This document shows, in pieces, positions 38,418 through 47,077 of a stretch of DNA of 64,000 nucleotides; positions within the stretch are counted from its first letter, which is position 1; each line of letters begins with the position of its first letter. Both the position numbers and the translations under genes were made by a program. This stretch comes from Farysia itapuensis. Taxonomy: Eukaryota; Basidiomycota; Ustilaginomycetes; Ustilaginales; Ustilaginaceae. The notes under the pieces are model-generated. The model did no database searches, was not told where the DNA came from, and saw nothing but the letters and a program-made list of their open reading frames with translations. The DNA is taken from the NCBI GenBank assembly GCA_023212645.1, contig JALBYC010000009.1, forward strand, positions 372,001 to 436,000, in the 5' to 3' direction.

Positions 38418-40361
38418 TCATGAACCAAGCTGAAGTGAGCTAAACTCGGCGACACTGCCCTTGGTGGCAGTCGTGACCGCGCGGGATGCTACTCGGTGAA
38501 CGTTCTCCGTATTCTGAGACTCTTTCGAGGGGGCAATCACGCCGGTGGACGAGGTAGGATCGTTGAGCAGAGGCGCCATCCGACCGGATGCATTCCGTGC
38601 ATTGATAGCCTCGCGATCTTCCCGTTTGTCGTGCACAGTTTTGTTTGACTTGGCCTGCTTGTCGGTAGAAGCGGATCCCCATCCACCACCGCCGGGCGTG
38701 TGGACAATGATACGGTCTCCCCGTCCCATCGCTGTCGTGTTCTTGCCACCAAGATTAATGATGCGTGCCGGTGTCTTGCCCTCCTCCTCGCCCTCTTTAA
38801 GGTCGCCGTCGGCTTTGCGTTTCTGCTTGATCCAAAGATTGATCCCCTTTTGTGCGCTCTCACCGCCCTTGAGCCCGTACGGCTGGAAAACTCGTCTCTC
38901 GCTCAGGATGGATACTTGGATGCCAGGCGCGAGGAACTCAATGTCCCGCACTACACCGTCGCCGCCGCGAAACTTGCCTTCGCCACCAGAGCCATCGCGA
39001 AGCGAAAACTCGCGCAAGACGACAGGGTACCTCCGCTCCATAATCTCGGGATCTGTCATGCGCGTGTTGGTCATATGTGTGTGCACTCCCGACGTTCCAT
39101 GCCAGTACGGACCAGCACCGGATCCGCCGGCGATGGTTTCGTAGTATCCGAATCCTTCCACGTGGTTCCCGTCCTTGTCCTTGCCTCCGAGTCCGAAGGT
39201 GAGATTGTTGGTGTCACCTTGACTTGCAGCAGCAGCAGTGAAGGCTCGGAGTACGACGTCAGTGATACGCTGACTGGTCAAGACATTGCCACCAACTACT
39301 GCAGCTGTGTCGGACGGATCCAAAAGCGAGCCTTTGGGAATTCGGATATCGATAGGCGTCAAACAGCCCTGGTTCAGTGGAATCTCGGATGACACCATCG
39401 CACGCAGGCAGTAGATGATGGCCGAAGAAGCGACACTGCGCGGGCAATTGAAGTTGGCCGCTACTTCTGGACCTGTGCCCTCGAAATCAAATACAGCCGA
39501 GCCCTGTTCGGGGTCGATTTCCACGCTGAGCTCGATCGGCGTGCCGTCATCCATATACTCGATGGCGTGCAGCTTGTTCGTCCCTTGCTCTTTGGCGACA
39601 TTGCGTAGCAGCTCGCGTACCGCTGCCTCTGCGTTCTTACGAATGTACTCCATGTACTGCTGCACCATGTCCAGTCCCCATTCGGCGACGAGATTGTGGA
39701 TGAGATTGATCCCTTTCTGATTCGCAGCGATTTGCGCTTGCAGATCGCTCTCAACATCGCGGAAACAGCGACACCCTGAGCAGCCAGGATACTTTGCAGG
39801 ATCTTCCAGCATGTACTTTTCAAGTCCCTTGCGGTCAAACTTGCCCTCACTTACGATTTTGAACGACATGATTCGGGCACCTTCCTCGAACAGTGTTTTC
39901 GAGGTGGGAGGCATGGAGCCGGCCGTGATGCCGCCAATGTCGGCGTGGTGACCGCGACTGGCGCAGAAAAAGATGATTTCGTCCGAGTCTTTGGCATGGC
40001 AGGGAGTGATGCAGGTAATATCTGGCAAGTGGGAGCCGCCGGCGACGGGCATGTTGGCCATGATCACATCGCCCCGTTTCATCGTTTCGCCTTTGGATTT
40101 GAGGTGATCAACCTGGAACTTGACGGCAAAGCTCATGGAACCTAGATGGACAGGCAGATGAGGCGCATTGGCGACCAATGAGCCATCTGGACTGAACAGG
40201 GCGCAGGAAAAATCAAGCCTTTCCTTTATATTGGTCGAGATCGAAGTCTGCTGCAGTGACTTGCCCATGGATTCAGCCACCGACATGAAGCGATTGGCGA
40301 ACAAGGACAGTAGGATCGGGTCTGGACCCTGCTGTGCATCTTTGTTGTCCTTCCCTGGCAT
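38418..40361 (-). CDS. Stand-alone hydantoinase B / 5-oxoprolinase C-terminal half
   Basis: A 647-residue protein matching the HyuB half of ATP-dependent 5-oxoprolinase, the enzyme that opens 5-oxo-L-proline to glutamate. Visible HyuB blocks: [64 protein letters not shown], and the C-terminal HTPGGGGWG. The usual fungal 5-oxoprolinase is a single chain of about 1,290 residues with HyuA in front of HyuB. Here the ATG at 40361 starts directly at HyuB and no HyuA-like coding sequence lies upstream within 300 bp. The C-terminal 80 residues are a hydrophilic tail. It may be a subunit that works with a HyuA gene elsewhere, or a hydantoinase-like enzyme of other substrate. The first ATG is used. Confidence 0.9.
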   Translation of the reverse strand: MPGKDNKDAQQGPDPILLSLFANRFMSVAESMGKSLQQTSISTNIKERLDFSCALFSPDGSLVANAPHLPVHLGSMSFAVKFQVDHLKSKGETMKRGDVIMANMPVAGGSHLPDITCITPCHAKDSDEIIFFCASRGHHADIGGITAGSMPPTSKTLFEEGARIMSFKIVSEGKFDRKGLEKYMLEDPAKYPGCSGCRCFRDVESDLQAQIAANQKGINLIHNLVAEWGLDMVQQYMEYIRKNAEAAVRELLRNVAKEQGTNKLHAIEYMDDGTPIELSVEIDPEQGSAVFDFEGTGPEVAANFNCPRSVASSAIIYCLRAMVSSEIPLNQGCLTPIDIRIPKGSLLDPSDTAAVVGGNVLTSQRITDVVLRAFTAAAASQGDTNNLTFGLGGKDKDGNHVEGFGYYETIAGGSGAGPYWHGTSGVHTHMTNTRMTDPEIMERRYPVVLREFSLRDGSGGEGKFRGGDGVVRDIEFLAPGIQVSILSERRVFQPYGLKGGESAQKGINLWIKQKRKADGDLKEGEEEGKTPARIINLGGKNTTAMGRGDRIIVHTPGGGGWGSASTDKQAKSNKTVHDKREDREAINARNASGRMAPLLNDPTSSTGVIAPSKESQNTENVHRVASRAVTTATKGSVAEFSSLQLGS

Positions 40362-40662
40362 GGTGGTGGATACGTTTGTGAATTGCGGTCCAAGTGGAGA
40401 GGCGAGACTGGCGGCATTTCACGCGGCTTGCTCTCGGCCAATTTCTCGACAGTGATAATATCGAACACGACTCAACCTGGCCCTCACTGAACTAAACCAC
40501 GAACGAATGTCTCAACTCTCCTTGTGCATCATGAGCATGCGACTGATCAAGACACGAGATGGATGTATTGAGTGACTATAAAGAGAAGGATGACTGAAGA
40601 TGCAGGGGGAGGGGGGGATAAAAAATTGGTCCGTGAGAGAGGGAGAGACGTTGCTCTTGTGC
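40362..40662. other. Intergenic region HyuB / Kre9-like gene
   Basis: About 300 bp serving as HyuB promoter and 3' region of the Kre9-like gene. One TGATAA match at about 40453 is seen and a G-rich run near 40607. No gene is visible. Confidence 0.4.
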
Positions 40663-41412
40663 TTAAAGAAGCAAGCCGACTCCAAGAGCCAGAGCGGCAC
40701 CGACAACGAAGAGGCCATTCTTGCCGTTCATCAGCGTAGCACCGTTGGGGGTGGAAGAGGTGGTGGCAGATGGCGCTGTGGAAGAGGCAGTGTTGCTGAC
40801 GGAACCACTGGCACGAGAAGACGTAGGCGCAGCAGAGCCGGAACTTGCCGCAGATGTTGCAGAGGCAGCAGAAGCGGCGGCCGAAGCAGTGCCGGTAGCC
40901 TCGACACTACCGCTGACAATGGAGAGTGGCGCATCCGAGCGGGTCGTACTGTTCTGGGTAATGTAAATCTTGTCCGTGTACGACTGAAGGTCTGCATTCT
41001 GGACCGAAGTGGCTCGCAGAGAGCTGTAGTTGCCAGCAGTCCAGCTGGAAGGGACGGAAAAGACGAAACCGCCGCACGTGGCGCCGTTGGGACCAGGTTG
41101 ACCATAGCCAGCGCCAGCGTCGCAGGTGCTCGACACGGCTGGGGCGGTGGCGACCTGGTAGGCGACGTCCGAATTGTTGTTGGTCATCAGATCGATTTTG
41201 ACGTCGCCGGATGGCGGATTGAGCCAGTTGACCAGCACCTGGGTGCCAGGCTCCCAGTAAATTATGCACATGTAAAAGTCGCACGCCGGCGAGACGAGGA
41301 CCAGTTGAGAGTTGGGATCCTGATACTGCCTTGGCGCAAGCATCTGATCAGCAGATGCCAACGTTGGCAAAGCCAATGCCGTAGCCAACAGGAGACTCTT
41401 TGCAAAGTACAT
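40663..41412 (-). CDS. Kre9/Knh1-like GPI-anchored secreted protein
   Basis: A 249-residue secreted protein. Residues 1-20 are a signal peptide (MYFAKSLLLATALALPTLAS). The ectodomain (about 30-150) resembles the fungal Ser-Thr-rich GPI family with a Kre9/Knh1-type N-terminal domain: a PSG.VKIDLM-like strand pattern with tolerance for Cys pairs and a VPSSWTAGNYSSL block near residue 110. A Ser/Ala-rich stalk of about 80 residues follows. The end is a hydrophobic tail (FVVGAALALGVGLLL) after NGKNG, as expected for GPI attachment. Such proteins sit on the membrane or in the wall and are linked to beta-1,6-glucan. The ATG at 41412 is the one in front of the signal peptide; the frame goes farther up without a better start. 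Confidence 0.82.
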   Translation of the reverse strand: MYFAKSLLLATALALPTLASADQMLAPRQYQDPNSQLVLVSPACDFYMCIIYWEPGTQVLVNWLNPPSGDVKIDLMTNNNSDVAYQVATAPAVSSTCDAGAGYGQPGPNGATCGGFVFSVPSSWTAGNYSSLRATSVQNADLQSYTDKIYITQNSTTRSDAPLSIVSGSVEATGTASAAASAASATSAASSGSAAPTSSRASGSVSNTASSTAPSATTSSTPNGATLMNGKNGLFVVGAALALGVGLLL

Positions 41413-42167
41413 TGGCGGATGGCAGGTGGATGGAGTGAGTAGGACAAAATGAACTAAGTGTAAGACGATCTTTGTCCCGTGACAGTGAAAAGTGGTTCTG
41501 CGATTTACGTAGGCTGATGCAAGCTGCAAAGCTCCGCAGGCTCCAAGTCCAAGCTGGGGTGGAAATCGCGCATGAATAAGTCAATCCACACGCGGCAAGT
41601 CGCAATGCAGGCCAGACCCAAAGAGGGGCTGCCGTGCCGCTTACATCAGCGGCGGATCCACACAATGCTGTGCCATCAACACTCTCACTCGGCAACACAG
41701 GCTTTCTTTGTGTTTCACTCGGGGCGATCGTCGACGTCAAACCTTGGTGCGGCGTAGCTCTCGGTATCGCTGCGTCTTGCTCGGCCATAGCCGCATTGTG
41801 ATTCAGGTCTCGCTCAAAGCGGAACTTGGCGGCGTTTTCCATTTCGTTGCAATCTGACAGTCTCTCATTTTTTTTTTTTTGCGAGAAGGTTCCATGAGCC
41901 GAGGCGAGAATTTCCATGTGGTGCTACGAGCTTCTGGACCCTTCCCCAACCATCGTTCAGGGTCCAATTCGTCACGGAGTTTAGCTGTCACATACGCCAT
42001 CCTTGTACTGCGCCAAGATACGTCGCAGCTCTGGCTGACGTGGCCTGGTCCAGCTCTCATCTATTTAATCGAGCCTTAGGAGCCTTAGTCCATCCTCCCC
42101 ATCATCAACAGTCAGCCTTTCCTCTCTGCTCTCTCTAAACACTCAGCACCCAAGCTTCCTATCAACA
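41413..42167. promoter_or_regulatory. Divergent promoter of the Kre9-like and small-heat-shock-like genes
   Basis: About 755 bp between two divergent ATGs. A T13 run lies at 41868-41880. GAAGGTTC (41885-41892) is a perfect inverted heat-shock-element pair, with two degenerate relatives close by (about 41908-41915 and 41932-41939). TATTTAA at 42062-42068 lies about 100 bp upstream of the ATG at 42168. Open frames in the region are short and unsupported. Confidence 0.5.
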
Positions 42168-43511
42168 ATGGAGTTCTTCTTCCCCGCCGATGTCTTCGCC
42201 TCCTTCCCCGGTCAGGCCCGCTCGGGACCCTCCAATCCCTTCGCTGCCCACTGCGGCTTCGGCAGCCAAGCTCCATTCGAAGACTTCTTTGCCGATGCAA
42301 TACGAAAGGAACGGCTCGCTGAGGCTGCTCGAGCTCGCGCCCACGCCGCCCAACAGGCCGCCGAGATCAGGCGAGCCCGTGCCGCTAGACGCGCTGCCGA
42401 GCTGCAGGAGCAGAAGGCTGCCGAGGAACGTCAGTTCCGTGCCTACTTTGAGCACGTTCTCGGTCTTCACAGCCAGCACGAGGAAGAAGCCCGTCAGCGT
42501 CAGGCCCAGCGCGAACAACTAGCCCGTCAGCGTCAAGCAGCCCAGCAAGAGTATCTTGCCCAACTTCAGCGTCAGCGCGAACACCAACGCCGAGCTCAGC
42601 TCCAGCGCCAGCGCGAACAAGAAGAAGCACGTCGACAACAGTTCGCCGAGTACCAGAGACAGAAAGCCCAGGCTCTGCAGCAGGAGCGCGAACGCATCGC
42701 TGCCGCCCAAGCTGCACGCGACAGTGGCAAGCAATTCTTCCTAGTCCTCGAGGATCTTCTGGTTGGCGGACTTCGTGCACTCTTTGACGACGAGCCTACC
42801 GAGCCCACGACCACTGAAACTCCAAGCGCCACGCCTGCTGCCCAGCCTTCCACTGAAGAGTCTAAAGACGTAAAAGGCAAAGCCAAAGCAGACGACAACG
42901 TTCCCGAGCAGCCTGAAGTAAACACCAGCCCAGTCGTCACATCCACCACCGTTGCAGACAGTGATCCAGAGGAGCTCGGACCCGTCCCCACCACTGAAGC
43001 AACTGAGCAGGTTGCCGAGGCAGCCAAGGCAGTGAACGAATCAGCCGAGCCAGTCGAGACAGCTAAGGAAGAGGCAGTGTTGGTCTTTGAACACGACTTC
43101 CCCACTTCCGGCGACTTTGACAAATCGTCTGTACAGGCTGGCGCCATCGACGTCTCGGTCGACGAGGAAAAGCGCACTGTTACTGTTTCTGGACTCTGGA
43201 ACAACGAACCGACTGCCGAAATTACTCGTGCAAGCAGCCCTACCCCCAGTTCCGGTTCTGGCTCGCAGCGCGGTCGATCTCGCTCGCCCAAGCGCGCTCG
43301 CGTCTCTGATGTTGACGAGAACGGCAACGAAATTGTAGCACCCGAACAGCACGACACGGACGAAGACTTTGTCGAAGTGCACTTCCACAAGAGCGACTCC
43401 AAGCCTGCAACAACGCAAAAGACCTTTACTCTGCCCGAGGGTGCCGTTATCAAAACACTACGAGCCGAGCTGACTGATCAAGGTCTCAAGCTTTTTACAT
43501 CTAAAGCCTAG
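42168..43511 (+). CDS. Coiled-coil protein with small heat-shock-like C-terminus
   Basis: A 447-residue protein. Residues 45-195 are almost wholly Ala/Arg/Gln/Glu (for example AEIRRARAARRAAELQEQKA) and should form a long helix or coiled coil. An acidic Pro/Thr-rich linker follows (about 205-300). The C-terminal half holds a divergent alpha-crystallin (HSP20)-like pattern: DISVSVDEEKRTVTVSG-like strand (here IDVSVDEEKRTVTVSGLW), a long charged insertion, and the end strands KTFTLPEGAVIKTLRAEL and GLKLFTSKA, which match the last strands of fungal small heat-shock proteins. The insertion splits the domain and includes a basic RSRSPKRARV motif, a possible nuclear signal. A chaperone role is inferred from this pattern and from heat-shock-element-like sites upstream. 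The ATG at 42168 is the only good start. Confidence 0.7.
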   Translation: MEFFFPADVFASFPGQARSGPSNPFAAHCGFGSQAPFEDFFADAIRKERLAEAARARAHAAQQAAEIRRARAARRAAELQEQKAAEERQFRAYFEHVLGLHSQHEEEARQRQAQREQLARQRQAAQQEYLAQLQRQREHQRRAQLQRQREQEEARRQQFAEYQRQKAQALQQERERIAAAQAARDSGKQFFLVLEDLLVGGLRALFDDEPTEPTTTETPSATPAAQPSTEESKDVKGKAKADDNVPEQPEVNTSPVVTSTTVADSDPEELGPVPTTEATEQVAEAAKAVNESAEPVETAKEEAVLVFEHDFPTSGDFDKSSVQAGAIDVSVDEEKRTVTVSGLWNNEPTAEITRASSPTPSSGSGSQRGRSRSPKRARVSDVDENGNEIVAPEQHDTDEDFVEVHFHKSDSKPATTQKTFTLPEGAVIKTLRAELTDQGLKLFTSKA

Positions 43512-44045
43512 TCAACGACCCTTTTTGTACATAGATTTCCCGTGATGATGACCAATGTACGCACATGCAAAGAGCAAGAACCACGTCTGAAAGCGAGTGC
43601 AGAGATAAGAGCGGACTTTAGTATAATCGCCGCACGTGTGGAAAAATGAGGCACCCGTCGGTATATGGATGCAGGATGAGGTGGTGACACGACACGACTG
43701 TGATATTGTGCTGCACCAGGGCGTCCCCCACAAAGAAGGCCAAGAAGTACACGCGCATACGCCACCTCTCACTCCACGGCTCAAATGCCCCTCACAGAAT
43801 GGAATTCACTAAAATTATGCATGCCAAGCGAGATTTTTCCCTTATCTCTACCGTTCCCCGGCTGGTGTCAGACAGCGCAGAACGTCTGATTTTCTTATCG
43901 CCCAGACATGCTGCTATGCATTCTCGCTACGCCTTTGGCGAGATTCTATTGTTACACAGGTGCGCGCCAAATGAGTGACGATCTCTATAAATTGTCTGAG
44001 GAACTGTGGGTCTGAAAAGGACTTCCCTGAAAGGTCATTCACATC
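43512..44045. promoter_or_regulatory. Upstream region of the formate/nitrite transporter with three GATAAG motifs
   Basis: About 530 bp upstream of the FNT gene. It contains AGATAAG at 43603-43609 (plus), AGATAAG at 43841-43847 (minus) and CGATAAG at 43894-43900 (minus). These fit the AreA/NIT2 consensus. No gene visible; open frames inside are short and lack features. Confidence 0.6.
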
Positions 44046-45068
44046 ATGTCGCAGATGCTCACACTAGAACAGGCCACCTGGGCTTGGATCGAAGCTGGTC
44101 CACGCAAACACGCCATGCCTGTCGGCAAGCGATTCGTCAAGGGCGTCATGGCCGGATTCCGTACGTAGACAATGATGGATAGGGCGTTCTGGACTTATGC
44201 TGATCCGAATATTTGCCTCACAGTCTTGTCCACCGGTGGTTCGCTGGTGCAGATCATGTCGGCCAATCCCTGGTTTGCGACAAACGCGCCCGGTTTGCTC
44301 AAGATCATGCAGGGTGCTGTCTTCCCTGTCGGCTTGGTGATGATTGTTTTGCTACAAGCCGATCTTGTGACTGGCGAGATGGCCGTCTTTATCATGTCGA
44401 CGTTTAAGCGCAAAGTGCCACTCTGGGGCTTCCTGTATGGCTGGACTATCACTTTCATCGGCAACCTGTGTGGAGCGCTCTTTTACGCTGGTCTTCTCGT
44501 TCACTATTCCACCATCTACACTACGGCTATGAATACCGGCGCTGCTAACGGCGCTGACGCTAAAGTATCGGCCATCAACTTTCGCGAGCTCTGGCTTCGC
44601 GCCATTGGCTGTAACGTGCTGGTCTGCATCGCCGTTTTCCAGGCAAGCTTGGCGAAAGACGTGGTGTCCAAGGTCGTCGCGAGCTGGTTCCCCATTTTCG
44701 TCTTTGTCTCTGCTGGATACGAACACGTTGTTGCCAACATGTTTTTGATCACCGCGGCACTCATGACGGGTCGAACTAATTTTGGGGTTGGCGAGTACAT
44801 CTGGAAGAGCGTGATTGCCAGCTTCCTCGGCAACATTATCGGAGCGGCCCTGCTCGCTCTGCCACTGGTCTACCTCCATGGCGGTGACGAATTTGATCCA
44901 AGCAGCGGAGCTCAAGCGCAACTACCCCACCACCATGCTAAGAACGATCTAGAGCCGAGCCCAGGAACGTCGATCAACAACGTCACTCTTCGTAACAACA
45001 GTCTCATGCCCAACGACAAGACCGCCAGCTGGACAAAAGATGTCGAAGGCCAGACAGGCCAGCCCTAA
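44046..45068 (+). CDS. Formate/nitrite transporter (FNT family), two exons
   Basis: A 319-residue plasma-membrane channel/transporter for small monovalent acids such as nitrite or formate (Aspergillus NitA type). Exon 1 is 44046-44160, the intron is 44161-44223 (63 nt, GTACGT...CAG, with an early in-frame stop if retained), and exon 2 is 44224-45068. The joined N-terminus reads MSQMLTLEQATWAWIEAG, then KRFVKGVMAGFLLSTGGSL, the FNT first-helix pattern. Helices follow through AVFPVGLVMIVLLQADLVTGE, GNLCGALFYAGLL, and SAGYEHVVANMFLITAALM, which contains the family's H-V-x-A-N-M motif. The C-terminal 55 residues are hydrophilic. Upstream GATAAG motifs suggest nitrogen regulation. Substrate (nitrite versus formate) is not decidable by eye. 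Confidence 0.92.
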
Positions 45069-45394
45069 CCTGTCCCGCACTAGAATGCTCTAATCTCAAT
45101 ACTGTGCCCACTTGAATGCTGCTTGATTGGAAGATCATTTCTTGACTGATGTGCTCCTGACACTCGCGAGCGTGCAGCGGCAGTCGGATGTGTACGTGTG
45201 TCGGTTGTATCTTTGTCGTCGTGTAGTATCATGCTATCGTGTATCCGGGGTAATGCGGAGCTGAACACTTCCAAATCCGCGATTTTCGATTTTGCGATTC
45301 CGGCTGCTACTTGTTCCGCTCAAACTGCTACACATATAAACCCAGCTCAAGGTCCGGCCCCCGCCTCTCGCTTTGGACCCCCGTGCAAGATGCC
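45069..45394. other. Intergenic region upstream of the OXLD1-like gene, with an overlapping upstream ORF
   Basis: About 325 bp. ACATATAAAC at about 45332 is a TATA-like element. The first ATG of the likely transcript (45390) opens a six-codon upstream frame (stop TAG at 45408-45410) that overlaps the main ATG at 45395. Confidence 0.45.
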
Positions 45395-45745
45395 ATGTCG
45401 AAGGGTGTAGAGGTCAACGACGATCCCAATCCGGTTTATGCGGACGTCAGTACGGTCCCACTGATTCTGGCGCAGAGACGGTTGACCAATATACGCCGAA
45501 AACAGCTGCTCAAGGCGGCCTCCCGCGCATACGACGACCCACCTCCTCCGCCCAAACCCGACGAATGTTGCGCCAGCTCGTGCGATCCCTGCGTCAAAAC
45601 TCTGTGGAAGGAAGAGCTCGAGTGTTGGAAACAACGGTGGGGAGAAGCAGCGTGTCTATCTCGAAAGAGCGCTGCCAAAACGTCGACGAAGGTCCCGCCG
45701 TCGCCACCGCCCACGAGCACCATGCCAGGCTCCTTTGACTGGTAG
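45395..45745 (+). CDS. Oxidoreductase-like (OXLD1-type) small protein
   Basis: A 116-residue protein built around the motif PPPPPKPDECCASSCDPCV followed by LWKEELECWKQRW. This matches the oxidoreductase-like N-terminal domain found in human OXLD1 and small fungal mitochondrial proteins: a proline run, a CC-x3-C-x2-C knot and an aromatic helix. Its biochemical role is not established in any organism I know. The start is taken as the ATG at 45395. The frame is open to 45311, but only from a TTG, and it adds no convincing mitochondrial leader. A six-codon upstream frame starting at 45390 overlaps this start and may dampen translation. Confidence 0.75.
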   Translation: MSKGVEVNDDPNPVYADVSTVPLILAQRRLTNIRRKQLLKAASRAYDDPPPPPKPDECCASSCDPCVKTLWKEELECWKQRWGEAACLSRKSAAKTSTKVPPSPPPTSTMPGSFDW

Positions 45746-46110
45746 CAAAACGTGCTGAACTGGCGCATCCCTCCTGGTCTTGCCGCAAGCCCCCGCATGC
45801 TGCTGTCGCAATCAAAGTCATACCCAAGAACGTCTCCGTATACATAGAAAGTGTTTCTGTCCGTATTGCATTTATCGAGATCGCATCACATCGTGGTATA
45901 GAGGCTGTGTCCGTCCCTGCTTGTCGTAAATGAGAGCAAGCAGGCCAGGCTTGCGAGAAACAAGCTGCGGCTAGGCTGGAGAAAGTGGACAACGTGAGCC
46001 GGATCGCGGCACTTTTGGTTCAGGGTCCAACCTTGTGCGAGTGGGCGACAATCTTGCCGTTCTACCACCGTTTATCCCCTCACCATTCGGTTGGCGCCCC
46101 CAAAACAGCA
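45746..46110. other. Intergenic region between OXLD1-like gene and alpha/beta hydrolase
   Basis: About 365 bp. No gene, repeat or RNA is visible. The reading frame of the downstream hydrolase is open from 45985 but begins there with GTG, so it is treated as leader. Confidence 0.45.
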
Positions 46111-47061
46111 ATGCCGCGCTACACTGTCCCCACCCAGACCTCACTGTCCGTCCAGAGCGGCGAGGTGTACCTGGAGAGCGTGATTCAGGACCCACCCACT
46201 GTGTCGTCAACGTCATCGTGTGCTGGACTGGCAGTCATCGCGCATCCTCTGGGTCGGTTGAGCGGATCGTTGGACGACCCAATAGTAACACACTTGGCTG
46301 CACTCTTCCTGACACGGTACAACTTGCGCGTGGTGCGCTTCAACTCGCGTGGTGTGGGCAAGTCAACCGGCTCGGCCAGCTGGACCGGCGTCAGTGAGTC
46401 GAACGACTTTCAGGAAGTCGTCAACACCTCCCTCTCCAACTACTGTCTTGATTTCCCGCACGCTACGCACTCCCAGCTCGTTATTGCCGGATATTCTGCG
46501 GGGTCACTTTACGCAAGCACTGTCAAGGCGGACAAGCAACTGCTCGGCAGGGAACAGTTCCGACAGGGCCCCAGACCGAGATACATCCTGGTCAGCTTTC
46601 CCGCCGGCGTGCAGTGGGCCGTGTCCTTCTTCACAAGTCGGACGTACAACACTGCCTTGCACGCTCTCCTCAGCAGCACTGCCACGGTGAAAGAGGTGGA
46701 GGATGGCCTCGCGCCTGCTCGTGCAAGCCCGCCCGTCGCTCGGTCGCTATCTCCGTCAAGAGCCGAGACACAACTATCCCCCGCGCAGTCTCTTATCGAA
46801 ACACTCGCAAGCCACGTGCTAGCCGTCTATGGCGACGAGGATCAGTTCACTTCGCTAAAGACATACCAAACATGGGCAGAACAGTGGTCAAACCTCGCTC
46901 CCTCTCCCTTACGTCAAGACTCTACGGCACCATCTACATCGATTCAGTCCACATTTCACCACACGCTCGTCAAGGGCGCCGACCACTTCTACCGTGCGCA
47001 CGACGCAATCGACTCTCTCGATACCGCCATTGCTTCCTGGATGGATGAGCTTACAGATTGA
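46111..47061 (+). CDS. Alpha/beta-hydrolase fold protein
   Basis: A 316-residue soluble protein of the alpha/beta-hydrolase fold. The oxyanion-loop region reads VIAHPLGRLSGSLDDPIV near residues 44-61, then VVRFNSRGVGKSTGSASW, both typical of the small fungal and bacterial HP-x-G hydrolases. The elbow motif GYSAGS (about residue 129) supplies the nucleophile Ser. A plausible acid lies in the VYGDEDQFTSL block (D near residue 246) and the likely catalytic His in GADHFYRAHD (near 291). No signal peptide is seen, so it is probably cytosolic. Start: the frame is open upstream from a GTG at 45985, and the first ATG is 46111. Substrate unknown. Its 3' end is 16 bp from the convergent CUE2 gene. Confidence 0.85.
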   Translation: MPRYTVPTQTSLSVQSGEVYLESVIQDPPTVSSTSSCAGLAVIAHPLGRLSGSLDDPIVTHLAALFLTRYNLRVVRFNSRGVGKSTGSASWTGVSESNDFQEVVNTSLSNYCLDFPHATHSQLVIAGYSAGSLYASTVKADKQLLGREQFRQGPRPRYILVSFPAGVQWAVSFFTSRTYNTALHALLSSTATVKEVEDGLAPARASPPVARSLSPSRAETQLSPAQSLIETLASHVLAVYGDEDQFTSLKTYQTWAEQWSNLAPSPLRQDSTAPSTSIQSTFHHTLVKGADHFYRAHDAIDSLDTAIASWMDELTD

Positions 47062-47077
47062 CCGTGGCGGTAAAGAG

